From the NCBI GenBank assembly GCA_937989565.1, contig CALKRM010000023.1:1-64000 (forward strand): 64,000 nucleotides of DNA, read 5' to 3'. Shown here piece after piece: positions 8,908 through 19,030 of this stretch. Positions within the stretch are counted from its first letter, which is position 1. Every line of letters starts with the position of its first letter. The notes beneath the pieces are model-generated. The model did not search any database. It was not told where the DNA came from and saw only the letters and a list, made by a program, of their open reading frames with translations. A program made the translations under genes and the position numbers. The stretch comes from an uncultured Candidatus Saccharibacteria bacterium (GTDB lineage Bacteria; Patescibacteriota; Saccharimonadia; Saccharimonadales; Saccharimonadaceae).

Positions 8908-10668
8908 ATGAAACATATTTTACGAATTTTTAGAGGCTATTGGTTGCTGTTTATTATCTTGATTGGATTCACGTATGGCGTTGTGATGGCAAATTTGTGG
9001 CTGCCGGATAAAATGTCGGAAATTGTCAATAACGGCATTATTAAACAAGATATGTCGGCGATTTGGAATAATGGCTTGATGATGATTTTGGTGACGGCGG
9101 CTGGTGGGTTTTGCTCAATTGTCGTGGGTTTTTTGGCGGCGCGAATTGCTACGGGAATGGCGCAAAAATTGCGATTGAAATTGTTTGAACGAATAGAAAG
9201 TTTTTCTTTGGCGGACTTTAATAAGTTTTCTACGGCGTCGCTGATTACGCGTTCAACGAATGATATTCAGCAGATTCAAACAACATCAATAATGCTGCTT
9301 AGACTGGCGTTGATGGCACCGATTATGGCAATTGGTGGTCTGCAAAAAGCCATGAATAATGCGCCCGATTTAAGCTGGATCATTGCTTTGGCGGTGTTTA
9401 TTTTACTCGTGGTGATCGCTACGCTATTTACGATTGCTGTGCCTAGGTTTAAGAAATTGCAGGCGCTGGTGGATAAACTTAATTTGGTGGCGCGGGAAAA
9501 TTTGGTTGGACTGAAAGTTATTCGCGCGTTCCATAACGAGAAGATTGAGCAGAAAAAATTCCAAGAAGCCAATACGGAATTGAATAAGATGAATTTATTT
9601 GTGAACCGTTTGATGATGTTGCTTGATCCGATTATGACTTTCGTGATGAACTTTTCGAGTGTGGCAATTGTGTGGTTTGGCGCGCATTTGATAAGTGGTG
9701 GCAATTTGCAAATTGGTAATATGATGGCGTTTTTGGAATACGCGATGCAGGTGATAATCTCGTTCTTGTTGCTGTCAATGGTGTTTATTATGGTGCCGCG
9801 AGCCGCCGTATCAGTGCGTCGAGTCGGAGAAGTTTTGGATACTTTGCCATCAATTATTGACCCGAAGTCGCCGAAAAAATTGCCAAAAGATGCCAAGGGA
9901 AAAATTGAATTTAAGGACGTTACATTTACTTATCCTGACGCGGATTTGCCGGTGCTTTCGGATATTAATTTTGTAGCCGAACCTGGTCAGACAACGGCGT
10001 TTATTGGTAGTACTGGCTCGGGAAAATCGACGCTGATAAATTTGATCCCTCGTTTCTATGATGTTTCGGCGGGGCAGATTTTGCTTGATGGCGTGGATAT
10101 TAGGAATCTGAAATTGGAAGATTTGTCTGGTCAAATTGGTTACGTGCCACAAAAAGGTGTGCTGTTTAGTGGGACGGTTGCTAGCAATATCAAATACGGC
10201 AACGCTGAGGCTAGTGATAAGTTGGTTGAAAAAGCGGCTAAAATTGCCCAAGCGGAAGAATTTATTAGCGAGTTAAAAAATGGTTATAAAAGTGAAATCG
10301 CTCAGGGTGGTAGCAATGTTTCTGGTGGTCAGCGCCAGCGTTTGTCGATTGCGAGGGCTATTGCGGTTGAGCCGAATGTTTACATTTTTGACGATTCGTT
10401 TTCGGCGCTTGATTTTAAGACGGACGCGAAGTTGCGGGCTGTGCTTGCAAAGGAAACTAAGAATAAAACTGTGTTAATTGTCGGTCAGCGAATTAATACA
10501 ATTATGAATGCAGATAAAATTATTGTGCTTAATGAGGGAAAAATTGTTGGTCAGGGGACGCATCAGGAATTGATGAAAGATTGTGAAGTTTATCAAGAAA
10601 TTGCCGCTTCGCAACTCTCGGAAGATGATTTACAGAAAATGTCTATTGCTGCGAAAGGAGTGTTGTAA
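8908..10668 (+). CDS. Heterodimeric ABC exporter subunit, degenerate-site half
   Basis: A 586-residue type-IV exporter half: about six membrane spans (to about residue 310) then an ATPase with Walker A GSTGSGKST and signature VSGGQRQRLSIARA. Walker B reads VYIFDDSFSALD with Asp where the catalytic Glu should be, and the switch loop reads VGQRINTI with Gln in place of His. These are the hallmarks of the non-catalytic partner in TM287/288-like exporters. It overlaps the second subunit by 1 nt. Likely exports drugs, lipids or peptides; substrate unknown. Confidence 0.92.
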   Translation: MKHILRIFRGYWLLFIILIGFTYGVVMANLWLPDKMSEIVNNGIIKQDMSAIWNNGLMMILVTAAGGFCSIVVGFLAARIATGMAQKLRLKLFERIESFSLADFNKFSTASLITRSTNDIQQIQTTSIMLLRLALMAPIMAIGGLQKAMNNAPDLSWIIALAVFILLVVIATLFTIAVPRFKKLQALVDKLNLVARENLVGLKVIRAFHNEKIEQKKFQEANTELNKMNLFVNRLMMLLDPIMTFVMNFSSVAIVWFGAHLISGGNLQIGNMMAFLEYAMQVIISFLLLSMVFIMVPRAAVSVRRVGEVLDTLPSIIDPKSPKKLPKDAKGKIEFKDVTFTYPDADLPVLSDINFVAEPGQTTAFIGSTGSGKSTLINLIPRFYDVSAGQILLDGVDIRNLKLEDLSGQIGYVPQKGVLFSGTVASNIKYGNAEASDKLVEKAAKIAQAEEFISELKNGYKSEIAQGGSNVSGGQRQRLSIARAIAVEPNVYIFDDSFSALDFKTDAKLRAVLAKETKNKTVLIVGQRINTIMNADKIIVLNEGKIVGQGTHQELMKDCEVYQEIAASQLSEDDLQKMSIAAKGVL

Positions 10669-12662
10669 TGTCTAGGCAAACCACGAAAAAGCGACAGCAA
10701 GTACGAATGGGCGGTCCGATGGGCGGAATGGGCACTGGCGAAAAGGCTAAAGATTTCAAGGGAACGGTCAAGAAGCTGATTAAATATTTGTCGGATTTTC
10801 GATGGCAAATGTTGATGGTGTTGGTTTTTGCAATTGGGAGCACAATTTTTGCGATTGCCAGCCCGAAGATTTTAGGCAGCGCGACGAATCAAATTGTGGA
10901 TGATTACGTCAATATGAAAGCTTACGAGGCGATTACTAGTAAATTGCCAAAGGGCGTTTCTTTGTCGGCGGGAACTACTGGCGCGGACGTTTTGAACCGA
11001 TTGCCGAATAAGTCGGAGATTGAAAAACAGATTCCGTCCAGTCAGCTTGAGTCGATTAAAAAGCTAGATCTTAGTCGGCGTCCAGAATTTCATTTTGACG
11101 CTATTTGGCGAATAATTATTTTGCTAGTCGGAATGTATGTGTTGAGTGCAATTTTTCGCTATATTCAAACGTGGATAATGACCCAGGTGACGCAAACCGT
11201 AACTTTCAGGATGCGACAACAATTGTCCGAAAAAATAAATCGCTTGCCGTTGAGTTATTTCGATAAGCAAACTTACGGCGAAGTTCTTAGTCGCATAACT
11301 AATGACGTCGATACGATTAGCCAAACACTAAATCAGAGTTTGTCGCAAATTATAACTTCAACGGTTACGGTGCTGGGGATTTTGGCGATGATGTTTTCGA
11401 TTAGCTGGCAGATGTCGCTAGTTGCGCTGCTGGTGCTTCCGTTGGCGGGTGGCGTGATTACTTTGATTGCAAAGAGCTCGCAAAAACAATTCTTGCGCCA
11501 GCAAACGCAACTTGGCGAACTTAATGGACACATTGAAGAAATGTATGGCGGACATCAAGTGATGCGCGTCTTTAATGGTCAGAAAAAATCGATTGCTAAG
11601 TTTTCTAATATCAATAATCGGCTTCAGGAGAGCGCTTGGAAGGCTCAGTTCTTTTCTGGCTTGATTCACCCGATTATAAATTTTATCAGCAATATCGGCT
11701 ACGTAGCCATGACAATTTTGGGCGGTTGGCTGGCGATTAATGGTCGACTGAAAATCGGCGATATTCAGGCGTTTATTCAGTATGTCGATCAGTTCAATCA
11801 GCCGCTGGTTCAGGTTGCTAATATCGCTAATATTTTGCAATCGACAGCTGCTGCCGCCGAGCGAGTGTTTGAGTTTTTGGACGAGCCAGAAGAAGCGGTT
11901 GAATCGAATAACTTGGTAAAATTGTCCGACATAAAAGGCGAAGTTGAATTCGACAACGTCGTCTTTGGATATAAGCCAGACCAAACAATCATTAAAGGTT
12001 TGTCGGCGCACATTAAGCCAGGTCAGCGTGTGGCGATTGTCGGTCCAACTGGCGCCGGTAAAACGACGCTGGTTAACTTGCTAATGCGATTTTATGAGAT
12101 TAATAGTGGTTCGATTAAAATCGACGGCGTGGATATTCGTAGAATGAAACGTAGCGATGTGCGGCAAATGTTTGGTATGGTACTGCAGGATACGTGGCTG
12201 TTTAATGGCACGATTCGTCAGAATTTGATGTATGGCAATCCAAAAGCTACCGAGGAAGAAATGATAAAAACCGCCGAAGAAGCGCATGTTGATCATTTTG
12301 TGAGGTCGTTGCCGGGTGGATATGATATGGTCTTGGGCGAGGAGGCTGCTAATATTTCCCAGGGAGAAAAGCAGCTGCTGACAATTGCCAGGGCGATGCT
12401 AGAAAAAGCGCCAATGTTGATTTTGGACGAAGCGACAAGCTCGGTTGATACGCGCACCGAAGTCCTTATCCAAAAAGCTATGGAGAAGTTGATGCAGGGA
12501 AAAACTAGTTTTGTTATTGCGCACCGTTTGAGCACCATTCGCGACGCCGATTTGATTTTGGTGGTTAAGGACGGGAATATCATTGAGCAGGGCAATCACG
12601 AAACTCTGTTGAAGCAAAATGGTTTTTACGCCGAGCTTTATAACAGCCAGTTTGCTGAGTAA
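10668..12662 (+). CDS. Heterodimeric ABC exporter subunit, catalytic half
   Basis: A 664-residue partner of the preceding subunit with canonical ATPase motifs: Walker A GPTGAGKTT, signature ISQGEKQLLTIARA, Walker B MLILDEATSSVDT with catalytic Glu, and H-loop IAHRLSTI. Between the first two membrane helices there is an extra extracytoplasmic segment of roughly 70-80 residues (around residues 70-140), as seen in TM288-like subunits. A basic, Gly/Met-rich 30-residue N-terminus precedes the first helix. Confidence 0.93.
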   Translation: MSRQTTKKRQQVRMGGPMGGMGTGEKAKDFKGTVKKLIKYLSDFRWQMLMVLVFAIGSTIFAIASPKILGSATNQIVDDYVNMKAYEAITSKLPKGVSLSAGTTGADVLNRLPNKSEIEKQIPSSQLESIKKLDLSRRPEFHFDAIWRIIILLVGMYVLSAIFRYIQTWIMTQVTQTVTFRMRQQLSEKINRLPLSYFDKQTYGEVLSRITNDVDTISQTLNQSLSQIITSTVTVLGILAMMFSISWQMSLVALLVLPLAGGVITLIAKSSQKQFLRQQTQLGELNGHIEEMYGGHQVMRVFNGQKKSIAKFSNINNRLQESAWKAQFFSGLIHPIINFISNIGYVAMTILGGWLAINGRLKIGDIQAFIQYVDQFNQPLVQVANIANILQSTAAAAERVFEFLDEPEEAVESNNLVKLSDIKGEVEFDNVVFGYKPDQTIIKGLSAHIKPGQRVAIVGPTGAGKTTLVNLLMRFYEINSGSIKIDGVDIRRMKRSDVRQMFGMVLQDTWLFNGTIRQNLMYGNPKATEEEMIKTAEEAHVDHFVRSLPGGYDMVLGEEAANISQGEKQLLTIARAMLEKAPMLILDEATSSVDTRTEVLIQKAMEKLMQGKTSFVIAHRLSTIRDADLILVVKDGNIIEQGNHETLLKQNGFYAELYNSQFAE

Positions 12663-12669
12663 TTGACTG

Positions 12670-13410
12670 CTACTTTTTATATAGTGATATTTTTGTAGCC
12701 TTTGGTGTGTGCAGATCAAAATCAATATTAGTTTTCTGGACAATTTCATAATAAGGCGGAATTGATTGGTTTTTCGGAAGTTCAATTATTTTCCCGTCGT
12801 TAAATAGTTGTCCTTGTCTGTAGATATTGTGAATAAACGGTACATTTGGCTTTACTTTTCTTAAGCGACATAACGCTGATTCATGCCGTGTTTCGCCATC
12901 TGTAATAACTTTGGGCTGCGTATGCCATTGTCCCATAATACATAATGTTGGTAGAGAGCCGTCAATTCCGAGGATATTTTTAGCTAGCTGCTCTTCTCGT
13001 TCTTGCGGGTTTGGTGGTATGATGGCATCCTCATCTAAATTGTCAAAAAATGTATCAATAAAAACGAGCTCTTTAAGTTGATTTTGCTGCAGAAGAATTG
13101 CTATCGTTTTTATCATCTCAAGAGATAGAACGCTTAAGTCAAAAAGGTCTTCATCAACTAAGGAAAAATCGCAAGATCCGGTCTTTACTGAATTGATGAA
13201 GTTGGATACGGCGGGGCTGGCTTCAATAGCTAATCTCTTTACGCCAAGTTTCTTAACCAGAGTATAGACGACGTCGGCATTTTCTTTAATGCCGTGGATT
13301 TCGCCGTATAAAATTATGTTTGATTTTCGCAAAGTGGATTGAAACAAATTTAACTGTCTTATGTCCAGCTGTTTCGGCAAAAATGTTTTGATAATATCGT
13401 GGTTATTCAT
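12670..13410 (-). CDS. Uncharacterised protein, possibly ChaN/EreA-like
   Basis: A 246-residue soluble protein without signal peptide. Near residues 33-38 it has YGEIHG followed by a helix with EN, and later GQWHTQPKV. A GExHG motif plus a second His-containing motif recalls the ChaN/EreA/TIKI-like superfamily of metal or haem-binding and hydrolase proteins, but the resemblance is short and the assignment is tentative. It stands alone between the ABC exporter and a methyltransferase gene on the opposite strand. Confidence 0.5.
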   Translation of the reverse strand: MNNHDIIKTFLPKQLDIRQLNLFQSTLRKSNIILYGEIHGIKENADVVYTLVKKLGVKRLAIEASPAVSNFINSVKTGSCDFSLVDEDLFDLSVLSLEMIKTIAILLQQNQLKELVFIDTFFDNLDEDAIIPPNPQEREEQLAKNILGIDGSLPTLCIMGQWHTQPKVITDGETRHESALCRLRKVKPNVPFIHNIYRQGQLFNDGKIIELPKNQSIPPYYEIVQKTNIDFDLHTPKATKISLYKK

Positions 13411-13508
13411 AGGTGCTAATTGATAGTTTACTTCATAAAACCGTAAATATATAGGGTTGCGTTGTTAATAAATTTGTCGATATTTGGCGAACTATTTATA
13501 ATTAAGTC

Positions 13509-14141
13509 ATGAATATCGCAGACCAACTCCTTGTTAAATACCCAATCATTTCCGACCAAGTTGACATAAAAGAACTTGGTGTGCTTTTGAGAGAGTTGGA
13601 AAAAACTTTACGCCGTGGCGTCACTGGAAATATTGTGGAGTTTGGTTGTTATGTTGGCACGACTAGTTTGTTTATTCGCCGACTGCTGGACGCTTATAAT
13701 TTTACGGGCGAGTTTCACGTTTACGATTCGTTTGCGGGATTGCCGGAAAAAACCCAGAAGGACAATAGCGCCGCGGGTGATCAATTTAAGGCTGGCGAGT
13801 TATTAGCGCCGCGTAAGACATTTGTTCAGAATTTTAAGAAAGCAGGATTGAAGTCGCCGATTATTCACAAAGGCTGGTTTTCTGATTTTACTTCTGATGA
13901 TGTGCCGGAAAATATTATGTTTGCGTTTTTTGATGGCGATTTTTATGAGTCAATTGTCGATTCTTTTCGGGTTTGTGAAAGTAAGTTTAACGAAGACGCG
14001 ATAATTATTGTTGATGATTACGCAAATGAAGCTCTACCGGGAGCTGCAAAAGCCACTGATGAATGGCTAAAAGTTAATCGACAATTCGCGGTCAGGACTG
14101 AAGCTAGTCTGGCAATTATCTCCTCTTGCCCAAAAACATAA
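13509..14141 (+). CDS. TylF/MycF-type SAM-dependent methyltransferase
   Basis: A 210-residue methyltransferase. IVEFGCYVGTTSLFIRRLL is motif I, EFHVYDSFAGLPEK is the strand-2 acidic region with the DSFxGLP pattern typical of TylF/macrocin-O-methyltransferase relatives, and FAFFDGDFYESIVDSF and AIIIVDDYA carry metal-binding Asp residues. The acceptor is unknown; family members methylate sugars or polyketides. TATAAT (13497-13502) ends 6 nt before ATG with no ribosome-binding site, predicting a leaderless mRNA. Confidence 0.85.
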   Translation: MNIADQLLVKYPIISDQVDIKELGVLLRELEKTLRRGVTGNIVEFGCYVGTTSLFIRRLLDAYNFTGEFHVYDSFAGLPEKTQKDNSAAGDQFKAGELLAPRKTFVQNFKKAGLKSPIIHKGWFSDFTSDDVPENIMFAFFDGDFYESIVDSFRVCESKFNEDAIIIVDDYANEALPGAAKATDEWLKVNRQFAVRTEASLAIISSCPKT

Positions 14142-14188
14142 ACGTGTTACAATTAAAACATCACTAATATAAACAGGGGAGGGTTGTG

Positions 14189-15427
14189 ATGGACGAACCA
14201 ATTCACATCACGTCTGAAATAGGAAAACTTAAGACCGTTCTATTGCATCGGCCAGGCGAAGAGCTGGAAAATTTGACGCCAGATTATCTGACCGATCTTT
14301 TATTTGACGATATTCCATATCTGAAAGTGGCGCAGGCTGAACACGATGCTTTTGCGGAAGTATTGAGAAGTCGTGGAATCGAAGTTCTGTATCTGGATCA
14401 ATTGGTCGCTGAGGCAATTAGCACAGATCAATTGCGTGAACAGTTTGTCGATGAAATGTTGGCTGCTTCCAAGCAGGATTCACGCCGTGTTACTCAAACA
14501 TTGCGTCAATTCTTGTTGGACTTGCCAACTCACGCTATGATTCGCAAGATTATGGCTGGTGTTCGCAAGGATGAAATTACTTTGCCTCCAGATCAGCATC
14601 AGCAACTTCATAATATGATCGAGAAAAATCGTTATCCGTTCTATCTCGATCCGATGCCAAACCTATACTTTACGCGCGACCCAGCTGCCGCAATCGGTAA
14701 TGGTTTGACAATCAATAAGATGCACTGGACGGCTCGTCGTCGTGAGTCGCTATTTATGCGCTACATCATCGACCATCATCCACGCTTTGCTAATCGTGCG
14801 CCAGTTTGGTACAACCGCACAGAGAAATTCTCAATGGAAGGTGGCGACGAATTAGTATTAAGCGATAAGGTTATGGCAATTGGTGTTTCAGAGCGAACAA
14901 CTGCTGAGGCAATTGAAAAGATGGCAACCAAGCTGTTTGCTGGCTCGAAATTCGAGAAAGTCATTGCTATGGAAATTCCAAAATCTCACGCCTTCATGCA
15001 CCTAGACACCGTGTTTACGATGATTGATCGTGATAAGTTTACGATTCACCCAGAAATTCGCGACCATGGCGGCAGGATGAATTGTTTTATTTTGGAGAAG
15101 GTTGAAGGTCAGCCATTCCCACGAATCACGCATGAAACAGATTTGGAGCATGTTCTGAGAGTTGCGCTGGGCTTGCCAAGTGTTACGTTGATTGAGTGTG
15201 GCGGTGGCGATCCGATTGCTGCTGCTCGTGAGCAATGGAATGATGGTTCAAACACTTTGGCGATTGCGCCGGGTGTTGTGGTGACTTATGATCGCAACTA
15301 CGTAACTAACCAGAAATTGCGCGAAAACGGTATCGAAGTTATTGAAATTAGTGGCGCTGAGCTTGGACGCGGTCGTGGCGGTCCACGCTGTATGAGTATG
15401 CCGCTAGTACGAGAGGATGTATTCTAA
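14189..15427 (+). CDS. arcA: Arginine deiminase
   Basis: A 412-residue guanidino-group-modifying enzyme converting arginine to citrulline and ammonia, the first step of the ADI pathway. Motifs: [48 protein letters not shown] and the C-terminal catalytic Cys in [16 protein letters not shown]. Start ATG 14189 is preferred over GTG 14186 because GGGGAGGG (14176-14183) is 5 nt upstream. A TACAAT box lies near 14149. It overlaps argF by 1 nt. No ArcR/ArgR-type regulator is seen nearby. Confidence 0.97.
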   Translation: MDEPIHITSEIGKLKTVLLHRPGEELENLTPDYLTDLLFDDIPYLKVAQAEHDAFAEVLRSRGIEVLYLDQLVAEAISTDQLREQFVDEMLAASKQDSRRVTQTLRQFLLDLPTHAMIRKIMAGVRKDEITLPPDQHQQLHNMIEKNRYPFYLDPMPNLYFTRDPAAAIGNGLTINKMHWTARRRESLFMRYIIDHHPRFANRAPVWYNRTEKFSMEGGDELVLSDKVMAIGVSERTTAEAIEKMATKLFAGSKFEKVIAMEIPKSHAFMHLDTVFTMIDRDKFTIHPEIRDHGGRMNCFILEKVEGQPFPRITHETDLEHVLRVALGLPSVTLIECGGGDPIAAAREQWNDGSNTLAIAPGVVVTYDRNYVTNQKLRENGIEVIEISGAELGRGRGGPRCMSMPLVREDVF

Positions 15428-16416
15428 TGGCTCAGAGTTTGAAAGGACGATCACTACTGACTTTAGGCGATTATACCGCTGAAGAGATTCGCTTGCTATT
15501 GGACACGGCTCGTGAATATCGCCGATTGAAATATGCCGGCATTCCGCACCGAATCCATGAAGGTAAAAATGTGGCTTTGTTGTTTGAAAAGACTTCAACG
15601 CGAACACGCTGCGCATTTACAGTAGCTGCTAATGACCTTGGAGTTGCGCCAGAATACCTCGGTAAAGACGATATTCAATTGGGTAAGAAAGAGACGGTTG
15701 AAGATACTGCCAAGGTTTTGGGTCGAATGTTTGACGGAATTGAATTCCGCGGCTTTGATCACGCAACTGTTGAGGAATTGGCGCGTCACGCTGGCGTTCC
15801 GGTATGGAATGGATTGACCGATAAGTTTCATCCAACACAGATTTTGGCTGACTTCATGACGATTGAAGAGCATGTCGGAAAATTGAAGGGAACTAAGCTG
15901 GTATTTGTTGGCGATGGTCGCAACAATATGGCAAACTCGCTGATGATCGGCTCAGCTATTATGGGACTTGATTTTCGTATTTTGGCACCTCGTGAATTGC
16001 ATCCAGATCAGGCTTTGGTTGATAAAGCAAATCACTTTGCCAGGTCAAGCCACGCACGTATCACCATCACTGACAACTTCGAAGAAGCTTTGCGCGGTGC
16101 TGATGTAATTTACACGGATGTCTGGGTTTCGATGGGTGAGGAAGATAAGTTTGCTGAGCGCATTAACCAATTGCGACATTTCCAAGTTAATCGACAGATG
16201 ATTAATCTGACAGGAAATCCTGAGGTCAAGTTTATGCACTGCTTGCCGGCATTCCATGACGCATTGACGATTACTGGAAAGAAAATCCAGGAAGATTTCG
16301 GTTTAGATTCAATGGAAGTGACGGATGAGGTGTTCCGCTCGCCACATTCGATAGTTTTTGATCAAGCGGAAAATCGTATGCATACAATCAAAGCTGTGAT
16401 GGCTTTGACATTGTAG
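15427..16416 (+). CDS. argF: Ornithine carbamoyltransferase, catabolic
   Basis: A 329-residue transcarbamylase that in this operon should phosphorolyse citrulline to ornithine and carbamoyl phosphate (the role often named ArcB). Carbamoyl-phosphate site [34 protein letters not shown] and [10 protein letters not shown] are all present. The ATG overlaps the arcA TAA. Catabolic direction is inferred from the operon, not from sequence. Confidence 0.97.
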   Translation: MAQSLKGRSLLTLGDYTAEEIRLLLDTAREYRRLKYAGIPHRIHEGKNVALLFEKTSTRTRCAFTVAANDLGVAPEYLGKDDIQLGKKETVEDTAKVLGRMFDGIEFRGFDHATVEELARHAGVPVWNGLTDKFHPTQILADFMTIEEHVGKLKGTKLVFVGDGRNNMANSLMIGSAIMGLDFRILAPRELHPDQALVDKANHFARSSHARITITDNFEEALRGADVIYTDVWVSMGEEDKFAERINQLRHFQVNRQMINLTGNPEVKFMHCLPAFHDALTITGKKIQEDFGLDSMEVTDEVFRSPHSIVFDQAENRMHTIKAVMALTL

Positions 16417-16455
16417 TTGTTGTCGTAATGAGGAGGTTAAGGAGGCTCCGAGGCA

Positions 16456-18000
16456 ATGGTAGAAAAAATTAAAAAGGCAAAGCAGAAGCTTCGATCACCG
16501 TCGGCGTTTACTATTTTGTTTGTCGTGATCATCGTTATGGCGGCATTGACGTGGGTTGTTCCTTCTGGACTATATAAGACAAACGAAGATGGCGATCGTA
16601 TAGCTAATTCATATCACGTAGTCGACAAAGATCGAACCGTCACGGAAGAAAAAGACGGTAAAAAGGAAGAGGTCAAAAAACACGACCAGCAAGGTTTGTG
16701 GGACGTTTTCACTGCACCTATTAAAGGTATGTCAGACAAGCTTGATGTCATCGTCTTCGTGATGGTGCTCGGTGGATTCTTAGGCGTCACTATGAAAACT
16801 GGTGCGCTTGATGCTTCTCTTGGCGCACTGCTTCGAAAGATGAAGGGCAAGGAAAAGTGGCTCATCCCGATTTTGATGATTTTCTTCGCTATCGGTGGTA
16901 CTACTTACGGTATGCAAGAAGAAACCGTGGCGTTCTACGCGCTCGTTATACCGATGATGATTGCTGCTGGCTATAACGCTATGACTGGTGTGATGGTTAT
17001 CGTGTTGGGTGCTGGTACTGGTGTGCTCGGCTCGACAATCAACCCATTCTCTACTGGCGTTGCAGCAAAAACCGCAGACGTGAAATTGGGTAGCGTTATT
17101 CCAATAATGTCTATAATCTTAGTGCTCTGTTTGATTGCTGCGATTATCTTTACTATGCGTTACGCCGCAAAAGTTAAGGCCGGCAAGTACAAAGAAGATG
17201 TTCGCTATAAGCCAGCTACGGCTGCTCTCGACACGACAAACGTACCAAAATTTACTGGTCCACGAAAAGTCGTTATGTCTGTGTTTGCTATTACGTTTGT
17301 GCTAATGATTCTTTCCTTAATTCCATGGGGAAGTTGGAATATCACACTATTCGCCGACATGTTTGAATGGGCTGCAGGTTTGCCAGTTATTGGCGCGGTA
17401 CTTGGTGTAGTCCACAGTGCAGCCTTTGGTGATTGGTATTTCAATGAAATCACTGCACTATTCCTAATTTCAACAATTGTCATAACCGCAATTTACTACA
17501 AAGAATTTAAGAAAGAGGGTGTTTTCCCAGTTGATACATTTATCGACGGTGTGAAAGACATCTTGCCGGTTGCTTTGATTATCGCAGTAGCAACAGGTGT
17601 TTCTGTAGTGATGACTAACGGTGAAATCCAGGACACGATCATCAGCTGGGGTGAATCTCTCCTGAAAGATGCTGGTGGCGGTGTTGTCGGTGTGTTGGCA
17701 TATCTATTCTACTTGCCAATGTCATTCATTATTCCGTCATCATCAGGTTTGGCGGCAGCAACTATGCCGGTTATTGCGCCAATTGCTGACCTGGTTGGTT
17801 CAAGCAAAGAAGTTATGGTTGCCGCATTTGCGACAGCGTCTGGCTTGATTAATATGATGGCTCCAACTATCGCGTCATTGATGGGTGGATTGGCTTTGGC
17901 TGGTGTTTCGTATCGCGACTGGCTAAAACGCTCAGCTCCAATAATGGCGGTATTTGCTATTATCAGCATCACAGTTATTGCAATTTTCGGAGCACTGTAG
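16456..18000 (+). CDS. YfcC-family carrier, probable arginine/ornithine antiporter
   Basis: A 514-residue membrane protein with roughly 12 spans, matching the YfcC/DcuC-like family (ALTWVVPSGLYKTNEDGDRI near residues 30-50, GTTYGMQEETVAFYALVIPM, and a re-entrant YLPMSFIIPSSSGLAAATMP). In ADI operons of Gram-positive bacteria and Saccharibacteria this family often occupies the ArcD position, so arginine/ornithine exchange is the likely function; the transport direction is inference. AGGAGG-type boxes occur at 16431-16445, upstream of ATG 16456. Confidence 0.88.
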   Translation: MVEKIKKAKQKLRSPSAFTILFVVIIVMAALTWVVPSGLYKTNEDGDRIANSYHVVDKDRTVTEEKDGKKEEVKKHDQQGLWDVFTAPIKGMSDKLDVIVFVMVLGGFLGVTMKTGALDASLGALLRKMKGKEKWLIPILMIFFAIGGTTYGMQEETVAFYALVIPMMIAAGYNAMTGVMVIVLGAGTGVLGSTINPFSTGVAAKTADVKLGSVIPIMSIILVLCLIAAIIFTMRYAAKVKAGKYKEDVRYKPATAALDTTNVPKFTGPRKVVMSVFAITFVLMILSLIPWGSWNITLFADMFEWAAGLPVIGAVLGVVHSAAFGDWYFNEITALFLISTIVITAIYYKEFKKEGVFPVDTFIDGVKDILPVALIIAVATGVSVVMTNGEIQDTIISWGESLLKDAGGGVVGVLAYLFYLPMSFIIPSSSGLAAATMPVIAPIADLVGSSKEVMVAAFATASGLINMMAPTIASLMGGLALAGVSYRDWLKRSAPIMAVFAIISITVIAIFGAL

Positions 18001-18003
18001 CCT

Positions 18004-18954
18004 ATGGATAAGAAGCGTACTATTGTAGTAGCGCTCGGTGGTAACGCCCTGCAACGGCAGGGCGAAGCCGCGTCTGAGCAACAGCAACGAGTAGCCGATG
18101 AAACGGTTCGGCAACTTTTACCGTTAATCCAAGCCGGTCATAACGTAGCAATTGTTCATGGCAATGGTCCTCAGGTTGGTAATATTGTGTTGCATGAAGA
18201 GGCGATTAACACGCCAGATGTGCCAAGCTTGCCACTGGAAGATTCTGGCGCTATGAGTCAGGGGTTGATTGGCTTTTGGCTGCAACAGGCTTTTCATGAC
18301 GCCTTTATGGTCAATCAAATGAACAATCGCGCCGTTAGCGTCATAACTCAAACGATTGTTAGTTTGAGCGATCCAGCATTCCAAAATCCAACCAAGCCAA
18401 TTGGTCCGTTCTATTCGGAAGACGAGGCGAAAACCGTCGCTAGCGAACGCGGCTACACGGTGAAAGAAGACGCTGGTCGCGGCTGGCGACGTGTCGTTCC
18501 TTCGCCAAAACCTCAGACGATTGTTGAGGCCGATGTGATTAAGGCGCTGGTTCATGCTGGCGTGACGGTCGTTTCAACCGGCGGCGGCGGCATTCCTGTT
18601 TTGCAAGACGAAACTGGTCAATTGAAAGGCGTCGCTGCGGTCATTGATAAGGACTTCGGCGCGGCAAAATTGGCAGATCTTTTGGACGCCGACACCTTGC
18701 TGATTTTGACTTCGGTTGATGCTGCTAAAATTAATTTTGGCAAACCAGATGAACAATCTCTTGGGGAAATTTCAATAGAAGAACTTCAAAAGCATATTGA
18801 CGATGGGCAATTTGCGGCAGGTTCAATGTTGCCAAAAACTCAGGCTGCCTTGTCGTTCTTGGACGGCAAATCAGGGCGTACGGCGATTATTACTTCGCTG
18901 GATAAAACCGCTGAAGCCATTAGCGGCTCGGCAGGCACGATAGTCAAATCGTAA
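18004..18954 (+). CDS. arcC: Carbamate kinase
   Basis: A 316-residue amino-acid-kinase-family enzyme that transfers phosphate from carbamoyl phosphate to ADP, the ATP-yielding last step of the ADI pathway. VVALGGNALQRQGE at the N-terminus, HGNGPQVGNI and STGGGGIPV are diagnostic. The gene starts 3 nt after the carrier stop and is followed by a strong terminator, so it closes the arc operon. Confidence 0.97.
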   Translation: MDKKRTIVVALGGNALQRQGEAASEQQQRVADETVRQLLPLIQAGHNVAIVHGNGPQVGNIVLHEEAINTPDVPSLPLEDSGAMSQGLIGFWLQQAFHDAFMVNQMNNRAVSVITQTIVSLSDPAFQNPTKPIGPFYSEDEAKTVASERGYTVKEDAGRGWRRVVPSPKPQTIVEADVIKALVHAGVTVVSTGGGGIPVLQDETGQLKGVAAVIDKDFGAAKLADLLDADTLLILTSVDAAKINFGKPDEQSLGEISIEELQKHIDDGQFAAGSMLPKTQAALSFLDGKSGRTAIITSLDKTAEAISGSAGTIVKS

Positions 18955-18961
18955 TAAAAAT

Positions 18962-19015
18962 CAAGAAGTTCCTGTAGATGGTGCAGGAGCTTCTTGTGTT
19001 TATGTATGTTTTATT
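18962..19015 (+). terminator. Terminator of the arc operon
   Basis: A 13-bp stem CAAGAAGTTCCTG/CAGGAGCTTCTTG (one G-T pair, 9-nt loop) followed by a T-rich tract, 8 nt after the arcC stop. Confidence 0.85.
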
Positions 19016-19030
19016 TTATAATATGAAATT

